DNA of 64,000 nt from Corynebacterium confusum (lineage in GTDB: Bacteria > Actinomycetota > Actinomycetes > Mycobacteriales > Mycobacteriaceae): NCBI RefSeq assembly GCF_030408715.1, contig NZ_CP047202.1, positions 1,965,907 through 2,029,906 on the forward strand. Direction: 5' to 3'. How positions within the stretch are numbered: position 1 is the first letter of the stretch; every line of letters starts with the position of its first letter. Below, one piece after another: positions 28,301 through 36,680 of the stretch. The translations under genes and the position numbers were made by a program. The notes below the pieces were generated by a model. That model made no database searches. It was not told the origin of the DNA and saw nothing but the letters and a program-made list of their open reading frames with translations.

Positions 28301-28595
28301 CCTGAAGTGCCCCGGGTTTTGTTCCCAGGCGGTTGCCATAGTTTCTATTTCAGGCACGGGTTCTGAGATGTTTCCGGCACGGCGGGCATACCGAGTCCAG
28401 GGACGTGCCGTGTGCCATGAAACCCCCAGCTTTGGGGCTACTGCCTGGCACGCGGCTTACATCGACATATTCTCCGCCAAGACGCGGTCTTCCACAAGGC
28501 AGACCACACAGTCCTTTGCATCCTGGTCAAAGGTTCTTGGCATATTCCAGATTTTCCCATCTACTCAAACGGAACAAAACCTGGGGCACTTCAGG
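28301..28595 (-). mobile_element. IS3-family internal-deletion derivative (MITE-like, 295 bp)
   Basis: Bounded by 25-bp terminal inverted repeats matching at 24 of 25 positions (CCTGAAGTGCCCCGGGTTTT, 28301 onward; its complement 28571-28595). On the minus strand, from ATG 28543, the inside encodes the start of an IS3 orfA (MPRTFDQDAKDCVVCLVEDR, then VLAENMSM), an in-frame TAA where Gln (CAA) is expected, then AACQAVAPKLGVSWHTAR. After that orfA stops matching and the right repeat follows. The transposase is gone, so it can only move in trans. Confidence 0.75.
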
Positions 28596-28619
28596 CTAGT
28601 AAGAAGTCACATATCCCTC

Positions 28620-29642
28620 CTAGCGATAACGACCACGCAAGCCAGGAATACGCGCTATGAACGCAGCAGCAATAAGCCCTATCGTCGCGATACCGACATA
28701 CAACCACACGTGATCACCGCTGGTCTGCGGAACTTTCGGCGGCTCAGGTGAGTTCTCCGCGTTAAGAATGGAATCTGTATCACGCCCGCTGACTATCCCG
28801 TCAATCCACTCTTTAGCACCCGACAACGTGGTAATCGCTGCACTAGGTGAAGGCAAATCCGGATCCCCGTTAGAGGTACCCGCAGTCATAAGTCCAGCAA
28901 GTTTGCCGTCCACAAAGAAGGGTCCGCCGGAGTCACCACCCTGCACACCAGCACGGCCCGTCGAATGTACATCGAGGAGGGCGCTTCCAATCAGCGGCAT
29001 CGAATCATCCGGCAAACTAGCACCCTCTGGCGGCATCGCCCCCTCACCAAGGTCACCAGACTCGGGCGCAGGAGCACCAGGCATCGCCTCGGCAGCCGGA
29101 ACGCTTTCCACTCCTTCCGGAACATCTGGCTGCTTCCCCTCTTCGACAACATGGCTGGACGGACTACCACCAAGAATCTCAGAAACTTCCATTTCCGCTT
29201 TGGGTAGGTGGCCTTTTCGAGCCATGGAGGAACTACTGCTCCATCCGTAGATGACACCTCGCTGGCCGGGCTGCGGTATATCGGTGGCGATAGGTGCAGG
29301 ATTAACACCGGAAACAGAGGTAGTGAGATGGAGAAGGGCAGCATCAGAAACCGGAGAAAGTGCCCATGAATCCGCATCATAAATAGTCCCGTTAATACGG
29401 GCCTGCGTGCCCTCATTGTTGACGGAAGACAGGCAATGACGTGCAGTAAGAACCCACTGCTCAGCAACGAGGGTACCGGTGCAATCGCCAAAATTTCCTA
29501 CGCGACCTATCTTCAACTCAGCAACTGTCCGAGCCTCGGCAGAATCGCCGGCTGGCTCACCATATTCAAGGGCTCCAGCCGGGGGCGCAATCAGCGTGAT
29601 GACACCGACGGTAAGCAGAGCAGGAATAAGTTTATGCTGCAT
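28620..29642 (-). CDS. Membrane-anchored trypsin-like serine protease (S1)
   Basis: A 340-aa exported protease: signal peptide (ALLTVGVITLIAPPAGALEY), then an S1 domain with the catalytic His (WVLTARHCLSS), a likely Asp (SPVSDAALLHL) and Ser (GVQGGDSGGPFFVDG). Between Asp and Ser is a long Pro/Glu/Ala-rich insert. A C-terminal TM helix (HVWLYVGIATIGLIAAAFIA) with a basic tail (RGRYR) fits sorting to or anchoring in the membrane. ATG 29642 has an AAGGA site and overlaps the acyltransferase gene by 11 bases, so the two are an operon. GC is lower than in core genes. It lies inside the tRNA-Lys island. Confidence 0.85.
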   Translation of the reverse strand: MQHKLIPALLTVGVITLIAPPAGALEYGEPAGDSAEARTVAELKIGRVGNFGDCTGTLVAEQWVLTARHCLSSVNNEGTQARINGTIYDADSWALSPVSDAALLHLTTSVSGVNPAPIATDIPQPGQRGVIYGWSSSSSMARKGHLPKAEMEVSEILGGSPSSHVVEEGKQPDVPEGVESVPAAEAMPGAPAPESGDLGEGAMPPEGASLPDDSMPLIGSALLDVHSTGRAGVQGGDSGGPFFVDGKLAGLMTAGTSNGDPDLPSPSAAITTLSGAKEWIDGIVSGRDTDSILNAENSPEPPKVPQTSGDHVWLYVGIATIGLIAAAFIARIPGLRGRYR

Positions 29643-30567
29643 GGTGGTCCTTCTTTCCAGCAGGAACGGCAATGTTGATGGCCTTGGAAACAAACCACTC
29701 GGCGGGCCCCTTCCCTATTGTGCGGTGCCACAGGGTGGCAAACGCGAGGAAGAATACGATGAAAGCACAGGCCCAGCCGGTGCTATGTAAAGCGATGTGA
29801 CTCTGCCAGTAGTAGGCCGTGAGCACATGCAGAATGTAGATGCTCAAAGACATTGCACCGAGGGCAACGAAGGGATAGGCCAGTCTAGGTACGGTGCGGC
29901 CAACAATAAGGCACAGATGCAGTACGACCGCAGCGACCATAACCGACAATACGATCTCCCCCAGCACGCCCGTATGGCCGGTAAAACGCAGCCAACCAGG
30001 TACATCCGGAGTAAAGCGGAAGTAGAAACCCACAGCAGCGAGGACTACACCAGCTGCAGTAACTCCCCACTGAACAGCAGCACGATGATGTCGCACATAC
30101 ACCTCAAAGAGCAACATTCCGGCGAGAATATAGGCGACATAAGCCAGAAATGGGTAAATCTGAGGCAAGGTCATAGGAGCATACTTCACTGTCGCAGCGA
30201 CCGTTGCCGCGATAAAGAGGAAGAGTTTCCACCACCAACGCAATGGTGGAACCCAAGAAACGAGGATCATGGTAATACCGATAACCACAAGAACGACTTG
30301 AATTTCTCCACCAACGGGTAACAGTGCTACCCCGATCAGGGCAATTATGCAGCCACGCGCAAGAATCCGCAGAAACGAAACCACAGTGAAATCGCGGCCT
30401 ATGATCATCAGCGTAATACCTGCAAATATCGCAAATAGTGCTGCGGAAAGACCGTTGAGGATGACCTTGTTGTACCACACGAGCGAGGCCATATGTATGA
30501 CAATCATGCCTATAATGGCAAATGATCGGGCTATATCTAACCCTAAGATGCGCGAAAATGCAGGCAC
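29632..30567 (-). CDS. Membrane acyltransferase, HGSNAT/DUF1624-DUF418-like
   Basis: A 311-aa protein with about ten TM helices. The start (SRILGLDIARSFAIIGMIVI, followed by HMASLVW) is typical of the heparan-alpha-glucosaminide acetyltransferase-like family, which carries an acyl group across the membrane using an intramembrane His. The C-terminal part (YPFVALGAMSLSIYILHVLT) resembles DUF418. The GTG at 30567 has a strong AAGGAG site. First gene of the two-gene operon with the serine protease. Physiological substrate unknown; a cell-envelope sugar or protein is plausible. Confidence 0.8.
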   Translation of the reverse strand: MPAFSRILGLDIARSFAIIGMIVIHMASLVWYNKVILNGLSAALFAIFAGITLMIIGRDFTVVSFLRILARGCIIALIGVALLPVGGEIQVVLVVIGITMILVSWVPPLRWWWKLFLFIAATVAATVKYAPMTLPQIYPFLAYVAYILAGMLLFEVYVRHHRAAVQWGVTAAGVVLAAVGFYFRFTPDVPGWLRFTGHTGVLGEIVLSVMVAAVVLHLCLIVGRTVPRLAYPFVALGAMSLSIYILHVLTAYYWQSHIALHSTGWACAFIVFFLAFATLWHRTIGKGPAEWFVSKAINIAVPAGKKDHHAA

Positions 30568-30756
30568 CTGTACTCTCCTTCATATTGTAATGGGACCACA
30601 CTTCTGTGAACCCATGTGCATTACGATCTTTACCAAGCCACGCTGAATAATTACTGCAAGACCTTTATGAATGGTTTACCAATCATAAAGAAAGGGAAAC
30701 CGCTGAGTCGAATCTTCTCCTTGAGATAGAAGAGGAGAGAAAAGGGGCGTACCAGG

Positions 30757-30919
30757 TTATTTGTGTGCGGGGGTAGGTTAATTGGCTTTTATCGAAGCGG
30801 TTGGGGTAGGCCACGGCCATTTAGTTGATGGCTTGTTTCTAGCCGGAAACTCCGGCTTCTTCCATGAGTCTGCCGGCTGTCACTGAGACTCCTTTGCACT
30901 GCTTCGCCCTCTTTGCGCC
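30757..30919 (-). mobile_element. Inverted IS256-family 3' fragment
   Basis: Read on the minus strand this matches, at close to 90 percent, the last 160 bases of the IS256 element at 30928-32358 (for example GAAACAAGCCATCAA and GGCCGTGGCCTACCCC). Scattered changes and stop codons show decay. It stands head to head with the left end of the complete element, only 8 bases apart. Confidence 0.75.
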
Positions 30920-30927
30920 TTGGGGGA

Positions 30928-32358
30928 GAGTGTCTGATGGTTTGTGTGTGGGAACCTAACCCGCATGAGGAGATGGACCAGAATGACTACTGTGACGAGA
31001 CGAGATCCGGCTGATAAGGCCAAGATTGATGCGATTGAAAAGAAGCTGCTTGCTAACCCTGAAATCGCGAAACTCATTGATGACCTAGGCACATCGACAA
31101 CGGATGCCAATGACCTAGTTCGGGGCATGCTACAAGCCTCGATTACTAGGGGATTAAACGCTGAGATGGATGCTCACCTTGGCTACGAGTCCGGCGATAG
31201 AGCAGCTAAAGCTGCAGCTGAGACAGACAATCACCGCAACGGAACCTACCCAAAAACCGTGGATTCTAACTACGGGCCAGTTACCGTTGATATCCCTAGG
31301 GATCGGGCTGGAACATTCTTGCCGACTATGGTCCCTAAAGGCTCGAGGCGTTTGACCGATGTCGATGACATGATCATCAGCTTGTATGCCGGCGGGATGA
31401 CCATTAGGGATATCCAGCACCACATGGCAACTGCGATGCGGGTTGATATTTCCCATGAGACGATTTCTGCAGTTACTGACGCCGTCTTGGATGAAGTCAT
31501 GGTGTGGCAAAACCGCCAGCTAGACGAGTTCTACCCCGTGGTGTTCCTGGACGCGCTGCGTATTAAAGTCCGCGACGGCGGCCGGGTTGTCAACAAGTCC
31601 GCGTACATGGCAATCGGCGTGGACCTCGACGGCATCAAGCACATTTTAGGATTGTGGATCGCCAAGGAAGAAGGCGCTTCCTTCTGGGCGCAGGTGTGCT
31701 CTAACCTGGCTAATCGTGGGGTCAAAGACGTCTTTATTGTCTGCTGTGACGGGCTGAAAGGCCTGCCTGAAGCAGTCGAGGCAACGTGGCCGAACTCGAT
31801 GGTGCAAACCTGTATCGTGCACCTGATTCGTGCCGCGAACCGGTGGGTAGCCTACGGGGATCGTCGGGGTGTATCGGCGGCGTTAAAAAAGATTTACACC
31901 GCTGCGGATGAACCCACAGCCCGTGCTGCTTTGGACGAATTTGAAGCCTCTGAATTGGGAGAAAAGTATCCCCGCTCAGTCAAGGTCTGGCAGGACGCGT
32001 GGGGCCGGTTTGTCCCGTTTCTGCAGTTCCCGCCAGCGGCCAGAAAGGTTATCTATACGACGAATTCCATTGAGTCGTTTAACAACGAGCTGCGTAAAGC
32101 TACTCGCAACAGGGTGCAGTTCACCAACGATGAATCAGCGCTTAAAACACTGTGGTTGATGATCTGCAATATTGAAGACAAACGAGCTGCAAAGAGGGCG
32201 AAGCAGGGCAAACGAGTCTCAAGAACAGCCGGCAGGCTTATGGAAGGAGCCCGGGTTTCCGGCTGGAAACAAGCCATCAATCAAATGGCCGTGGCCTACC
32301 CCGACCGCTTCGACAAATACCTATAAACCCAGCCCCACACACAAACAACTTGACACGC
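30928..32358 (+). mobile_element. IS256-family insertion sequence, second copy
   Basis: Intact transposase gene between imperfect inverted repeats (left GAGTGTCTGATGGTTTGTGT; right, read inward, GCGTGTCAAGTTGTTTGTGT). The flanking 8-mers (TTGGGGGA, TCCCTTGG) differ, so no target duplication is visible. Its right end cuts an IS3-family element. Confidence 0.85.
30983..32326 (+). CDS. IS256-family transposase (copy 2)
   Basis: A 447-aa mutator-type transposase with the same landmarks as copy 1: DIPRDRAGTFLPTMVPKGSR, VVFLDALRIKVRDGG, FIVCCDGLKGLPEAVEATWP and IYTTNSIESFNNELRKATRN. I use ATG 30983 (MTTVTRRDPADK), with GGAG nearby; an upstream ATG at 30944 lies close to the IS end. It looks functional. 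Confidence 0.95.
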   Translation: MTTVTRRDPADKAKIDAIEKKLLANPEIAKLIDDLGTSTTDANDLVRGMLQASITRGLNAEMDAHLGYESGDRAAKAAAETDNHRNGTYPKTVDSNYGPVTVDIPRDRAGTFLPTMVPKGSRRLTDVDDMIISLYAGGMTIRDIQHHMATAMRVDISHETISAVTDAVLDEVMVWQNRQLDEFYPVVFLDALRIKVRDGGRVVNKSAYMAIGVDLDGIKHILGLWIAKEEGASFWAQVCSNLANRGVKDVFIVCCDGLKGLPEAVEATWPNSMVQTCIVHLIRAANRWVAYGDRRGVSAALKKIYTAADEPTARAALDEFEASELGEKYPRSVKVWQDAWGRFVPFLQFPPAARKVIYTTNSIESFNNELRKATRNRVQFTNDESALKTLWLMICNIEDKRAAKRAKQGKRVSRTAGRLMEGARVSGWKQAINQMAVAYPDRFDKYL

Positions 32359-32990
32359 TCCCTTGGGGCTGCCCGCACAGTCTTACGGTCAAGCGCAATA
32401 TGGTAGCGCTCGGCAAGTTCTGCGTTGATCCGCGGAGCACCATCAACCTCATCGGAGTCTTTCCAAATCTGATGAATCTTGCGGTCGACATCATCGTAAA
32501 ATGCTGCACGTTCATCTTTGCCGGATAGTCGCTTCTACTGCATATGGGCCCATTTTGTAGTATCCAGACCGAGACACTTTTAATAGCCGTGCCATGCGTT
32601 TGATGCTGTAGTTCGCCTTCTCCTGCTGCATTAGTTCGAACTTTTCTGTTCGCGTTGCTTTGCGGCGAAGAACTGTCGCTCGCTTTTGGTAAAAACTCGT
32701 TATCCATCTCGGCTTCCGCCAACTCACGGCGCAGACGAACATTCTCAGCACGAAGATCAGCCTCACTCATCCCCTCTGATGCTTGTCGGCGCTCACGCTC
32801 GAGTTTGACTCACCGGCCTAAAAGCCCGTCGGAAACACCGATTTCCTTAGCCACATGAGCAATCGGGCGCTGACTCGATTACCGGGTTCGCGGCTTCACG
32901 CTGGCAGTCCGGCGCGTACTTCTTGCGCTATTGCCCCACAATGAACACCCTCTCCCACGGACACGAGATCCGTACTAATAGGGTGTCCCC
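32359..32990 (-). pseudogene. IS3-family element remnant (orfA plus start of orfB)
   Basis: On the minus strand an orfA is readable in pieces: RKKYAPDCQREAANPVIES, a frame change, RPIAHVAKEIGVSDGLLGR, a TGA where Trp is usual, then LRAENVRLRRELAEAEMDNE. Another frame follows with KANYSIKRMARLLKVSRSGY, the start of orfB. The rest of orfB is cut off by the right end of the IS256 element at 32358. Bases 32940-33000 may hold its original left end. Confidence 0.8.
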
Positions 32991-33021
32991 TACTCGAGGG
33001 TAACCTCACCTATTCAACGGC

Positions 33022-33129
33022 AGTTGACGCATGCGTCGGCGGCCATGACGTTGGATGTGTCCACGGAGCTTTTTGATGAGGTTTTGCAGGGGTTGGGGCG
33101 GCCGTTAGATGAGACTTTTCGGATGTAGT
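33022..33129 (+). pseudogene. Tyrosine-type integrase, C-terminal fragment
   Basis: The frame reads THASAAMTLDVSTELFDEVL and then QGLGRPLDETFRM before a TAG. This matches the end of actinobacterial integrases, where the catalytic Tyr normally occurs in the position after MTLD-V (usual form HASAAMTLDVYADLFD). Here Ser replaces that Tyr, so even an assembled protein would be dead. Same orientation as the N-terminal piece at 28050. Confidence 0.6.
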
Positions 33130-33213
33130 GGGATTGTAATGGGATAGCGAAAATCTCTCCCGCGGGCCGTGATTTCACTGGCCAGCGAGGTTTTTCAGTT
33201 TATGCCCCGGTGC

Positions 33214-34491
33214 CTAGATCTCCTCGCCGGCGATCTCGTAATCCTCCATGTCGTGGACAGGGACCTCGGTACCGTCGGACATCTTCAGGTCGGTCATCCG
33301 GTTGTCCGGATCCACCACGCCGATGTCGTGACCGGACTCGCGCAGGCGGCGCAAGCCCTCCTTCAGCATGCGCCGCCCCATGCGGTTCGACCCAGTCACG
33401 CCGGACATATCCAGCACCACGGCCTCGTTGTCGAAGTCCTGGTCGGCCAGCTCGTAGAGGATGGTCTCCGCCGCGTTGAAGTTGATCTGCCCCTGCAGGC
33501 GGAAGACGTAGGTGTCCTCTTCCTCGTGGATATCACGAATGGGAGCGATACCGTAGCGCTCCTCCGTCGACATCAGGTGCAGGCCCATGTCACGGGAGAC
33601 CAGCTTGAAGGCCTCCACGCCGCGCACGCTGTTGCCTTCCTTGTTCAGCCGCGGCGAGAACGTCGCGATACCCAACTGGCCCGGCAGCGTACCGAGAAGC
33701 CCGCCGGCCACGCCCGACTTGGCGGGGATGCCGACCTCGGCCATCCAGCGGCCGGCGCCGTCGTACATGCCTGCCGAACTCATCACCGACAGCGTCAGGC
33801 GGCACACGTCCGTGTCCAGGATCTTCTCGCCGGTGACCGGCTGGTGGCCGCCGTTGGCCAGCGTAGCCGACATCACGGCCAGGTCCCGCACGTCGACCAG
33901 GAGGGAGCACTGGCGGATGTAGGTGGTCACGGCATCGGGCGCTTCGTCCTTGATGATGCCGTAGTTGCGCAGCATGTGTGCCAGGGACAGGTTGCGATCG
34001 GAGTGCTCCAGCTCGGAGCCGCACACGCGCTCGTCCATGCCCAGCTCCCGACCGGCCAGGCGCGACATATAGGACCGGATGCGCTCGACGCGCTCGTCGA
34101 CAGTCGAATCCACGCCGTTAATCAGCTGTGTGACGGCGATGGCGCCCGCGTTGATCATCGGGTTGACCGGCCGGTGATCCTCGGCGTTCAGGGACAGCTC
34201 GTTGAAGGCCTCTCCGGAGGGCTCCATGCCGACGATTTCGCGCACCGCGTCTAGGCCCAGCTCCTGCAGCGCGAGCGCGTAGACGAAAGGCTTGGAGATG
34301 GACTGGATGGTAAAGCGCTCCTCTTTGTCCCCGGCGCTGTAGACGTTGCCCGTGGTCGTGCACATGGCCGCGGCCAGGTAGGACGGGTTGGCGTCGGCCA
34401 GCTCGGGGATATAGTCCGCGACGGCGCCGCCGTCGGAGTAGCGCACTTTGTCGAGGATTTCTTCGAGGTAAAAAGGGATCGGAGTTTTCAC
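33214..34491 (-). CDS. glsA: Glutaminase with C-terminal STAS domain
   Basis: A 425-aa protein. Residues 1-310 form a serine-dependent glutaminase of the GlsA type (beta-lactamase-like fold): the nucleophile motif is FTIQSISKPF (SxxK), followed by NPMINAGAI and GIPAKSGVAGG. Residues 320-425 are a STAS domain (YVFRLQGQINFNAAETILYE, VVLDMSGVTGSNRMGRRML). It converts glutamine to glutamate and ammonia. The GTG at 34491 is the preferred start because longer frames run into pncA. The glutaminase-STAS arrangement is known in actinobacteria. Confidence 0.9.
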   Translation of the reverse strand: MKTPIPFYLEEILDKVRYSDGGAVADYIPELADANPSYLAAAMCTTTGNVYSAGDKEERFTIQSISKPFVYALALQELGLDAVREIVGMEPSGEAFNELSLNAEDHRPVNPMINAGAIAVTQLINGVDSTVDERVERIRSYMSRLAGRELGMDERVCGSELEHSDRNLSLAHMLRNYGIIKDEAPDAVTTYIRQCSLLVDVRDLAVMSATLANGGHQPVTGEKILDTDVCRLTLSVMSSAGMYDGAGRWMAEVGIPAKSGVAGGLLGTLPGQLGIATFSPRLNKEGNSVRGVEAFKLVSRDMGLHLMSTEERYGIAPIRDIHEEEDTYVFRLQGQINFNAAETILYELADQDFDNEAVVLDMSGVTGSNRMGRRMLKEGLRRLRESGHDIGVVDPDNRMTDLKMSDGTEVPVHDMEDYEIAGEEI

Positions 34492-34525
34492 CCTGACCAG
34501 CCTACCGGCAGTTAAAATAGTCCTC

Positions 34526-35080
34526 ATGACTACGCACGCCGATGCCCTCCTCGTCGTCGACGTCCAGCACGACTTCTGCCCCGGCGGCGCGCTCGGCACT
34601 GAGCGCGGCAACCTGGTGGCAGAGGGCATCGCTGGCGTTATTGCCAATTATCCCGCGGTGGTGGCCACCCTGGACTGGCACATCGACCCGGCCGGGCACT
34701 TTTCTGACAACCCCGACTTCGTCGACACGTGGCCGGTGCACTGCCTGGCCGACAGCGAGGGCGCCCGGCTGCACCCGGCGCTGCCGCAGGAGGACATCGA
34801 CGAGTTTTTCTACAAGGGCGCCTACACCGCCGCCTATTCCGGTTTCGAGGGCGCCAGCCAAGCGGGCACGTCTCTGGCAGACTACCTGCGCGGCCGTGGG
34901 ATTGAGCGCGTGGACATCGTGGGCATCGCCACCGATCACTGCGTGCGCGCCACGGCCCTCGATGCCCTCCGCGAAGGCTTTGACGTCACCGTGCGCCAGG
35001 ACCTGTGCTCGCCGGTGAGCGAGGACGCCGCGCAGGCGACCTTCGCCGAGCTGCGCGCCGCCGGGGCCGAGCTGGCCTAA
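34526..35080 (+). CDS. pncA: Nicotinamidase
   Basis: A 184-aa isochorismatase-fold amidase that converts nicotinamide to nicotinate in NAD salvage. Active-site residues visible: Asp in LLVVDVQHDFCPGGAL, Lys in EFFYKGAYTAAYSGFEG, and the nucleophile Cys in GIATDHCVRATALDAL; metal-binding DWHIDPAGHF. Together with pncB at 62197 the window holds both steps of the salvage of nicotinamide to nicotinate mononucleotide. Confidence 0.95.
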   Translation: MTTHADALLVVDVQHDFCPGGALGTERGNLVAEGIAGVIANYPAVVATLDWHIDPAGHFSDNPDFVDTWPVHCLADSEGARLHPALPQEDIDEFFYKGAYTAAYSGFEGASQAGTSLADYLRGRGIERVDIVGIATDHCVRATALDALREGFDVTVRQDLCSPVSEDAAQATFAELRAAGAELA

Positions 35081-35083
35081 AAC

Positions 35084-35140
35084 CTGTGGATAACCGCGCG
35101 TTGTATTACGTGTAATACAAGTTCGGCGAGTTATCCACAG
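35084..35140. repeat. Nested palindrome framed by two inverted DnaA-box-like sequences
   Basis: Outer arms CTGTGGATAAC (35084-35094) and GTTATCCACAG (35130-35140) are perfect reverse complements and each contains the DnaA-box consensus TTATCCACA. The inner palindrome TTGTATTAC-GT-GTAATACAA (35101-35120) has perfect 9-bp arms. It sits upstream of the intact DUF222/HNH gene. It could be an operator, a DnaA-binding or titration site, or a cruciform. Confidence 0.75.
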
Positions 35141-35184
35141 CTTCGGCCGGCTTAACGTTGAGCCGGGGCGCCCGCCTTCCTAGC

Positions 35185-36180
35185 GTGAGGGTCACGCACG
35201 CACTCGAAGCCTCCATCAGAAGCCGCGCCGACGGCATCACGTATCTGTCTCTTGCCCACGACCTCGACTACGACACCCTTGTAAGCTGGGGCGAAGACCC
35301 CCAGTCCGCCCGCACGCTGCTGGGCCTGCGCGATCTGTTCTTTAGCACCGCGTCCTTTTCCGCCCAGCGCGCCGCGACCCGCGATGCCGCCTCCGACACC
35401 GGCCACAGCTACGCCGCGCTGCTGGCCATCTACAGCCAGGTCAAGCGCCTCAAGCGGCAGTCCGATGCCGTCAGCCTCCTCTTGGAGCTCGCCCGCACCC
35501 CGGGCGACGCGAAGAAGCTGCGCTCACTGGGGCGCAAGCGCGTGAATGACATCCAGCCGCGGCCGCCGGCGCGCCCCGGCGTAAAAGTCACCCGCCGCAG
35601 CGACGGGACGGCGACGCTGTCGATAACGGCCTCCTCGCTGGACATCGCGGACCTGCACGCGCACATCAAGACCGTCGAGGATGCCCGCGCCGTCTTCGAG
35701 GGCGGGGCCGAGCGCCCGCAGATCACCACCAACGTCGTCATCCAGCTGGACGAGTTCGTGCAACTGCTCAACGGCGAAGGCCAGGATGTCGAGCTGCAGC
35801 TGACCAACGGCGGGCGGCTAACCGGGGCGGAGCTGGTCGGGCGCATCTTGAGCGACTACGGCTACGTCGGGCTCTTCCACCCAGTGCACGGTCCGCTGAA
35901 CCTGTACCGCAGCAAGAGGCTGGCCACGTGGAAGCAGCGCCACCTGGCGATGCTGGAAAACCCCACCTGCGCATGGCCCGACTGCCGAGCGCCGGCCGAG
36001 GACTGCCAGGTCCACCACCTGCGCGCCTGGTCCGCGGGCGGGCACACCGACGCCGACAACCTCGCCACGTTGTGCCGCTACCACAACTCCGTCAACGACG
36101 ACTCCCCCGCCCGCTCCCGCCGCGGCCGGCTGGTCCGGCGCCACGGGCGCGTGGTCTGGACCCCGCCCCGCCGGGAATGA
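35185..36180 (+). CDS. DUF222/HNH endonuclease (13E12 repeat family), intact
   Basis: About 331 aa with a DUF222 N-terminal domain and a C-terminal HNH motif: CAWPDCRAPAEDCQVHHLRA, then DNLATLCRYHNS, followed by a basic tail. These multicopy actinobacterial proteins are presumed mobile or defence-related nucleases; the role is not established. I prefer GTG 35185 (VRVTHALEASIRSRADG), but a TTG at 35158 is in frame. The nested palindrome with DnaA-box-like arms lies just upstream. Confidence 0.8.
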   Translation: MRVTHALEASIRSRADGITYLSLAHDLDYDTLVSWGEDPQSARTLLGLRDLFFSTASFSAQRAATRDAASDTGHSYAALLAIYSQVKRLKRQSDAVSLLLELARTPGDAKKLRSLGRKRVNDIQPRPPARPGVKVTRRSDGTATLSITASSLDIADLHAHIKTVEDARAVFEGGAERPQITTNVVIQLDEFVQLLNGEGQDVELQLTNGGRLTGAELVGRILSDYGYVGLFHPVHGPLNLYRSKRLATWKQRHLAMLENPTCAWPDCRAPAEDCQVHHLRAWSAGGHTDADNLATLCRYHNSVNDDSPARSRRGRLVRRHGRVVWTPPRRE

Positions 36181-36280
36181 ACCACCGCGGAAAAACACCG
36201 GGTATGAAAAAGACCCCCGCCGTTTTATGAGGCGAAGGCCAGTTTCGGAATGTTTCGAATGATTCGGTATAAGGAGGAAA

Positions 36281-36559
36281 TTACTTGCGCTGCGCGAGCA
36301 GGCGCTGCAGTTCCTTGATGTCGCTGGAACGGCGACGGGAACGGAAGACCGCGAAGGCGATCCCGCCGACGACGACGGCGGCCACGCCGGCCAGAGCGAT
36401 CTGAACGTTCTTGTCCTGGAGCTTGTCCTGGGCGGCAGACTTGGCATCGTTAGCCAGGTTCTGCGGGCGGCTGCGGTCGGCCAGCTCGTCCAAGGTGCCG
36501 GCCAGTTGGCGACGGGTGCGCTCGATGTCGCGCTGGATGTCCTCAATACTGCGTGCCAC
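36281..36559 (-). CDS. DUF3618 membrane protein, 92 aa
   Basis: An N-terminal amphipathic segment (SIEDIQRDIERTRRQLAGTL, then DELADR) is the DUF3618 hallmark, followed by one TM helix (IALAGVAAVVVGGIAFAVF) and a basic tail. Starts with GTG at 36559 after CAGGAG. Found across mycolic-acid bacteria; function unknown, possibly envelope-associated. Confidence 0.85.
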   Translation of the reverse strand: MARSIEDIQRDIERTRRQLAGTLDELADRSRPQNLANDAKSAAQDKLQDKNVQIALAGVAAVVVGGIAFAVFRSRRRSSDIKELQRLLAQRK

Positions 36560-36680
36560 GTTCTACTCCTGGTATTTCGCATAAAGATTATCGGGTACGC
36601 GGACATTCTATCGCGTTTGCCGCCAGCGTGACGTATTGACCCAAACTCAGCCACCTGCCGGGCCGGGTATGGTGGATAGC

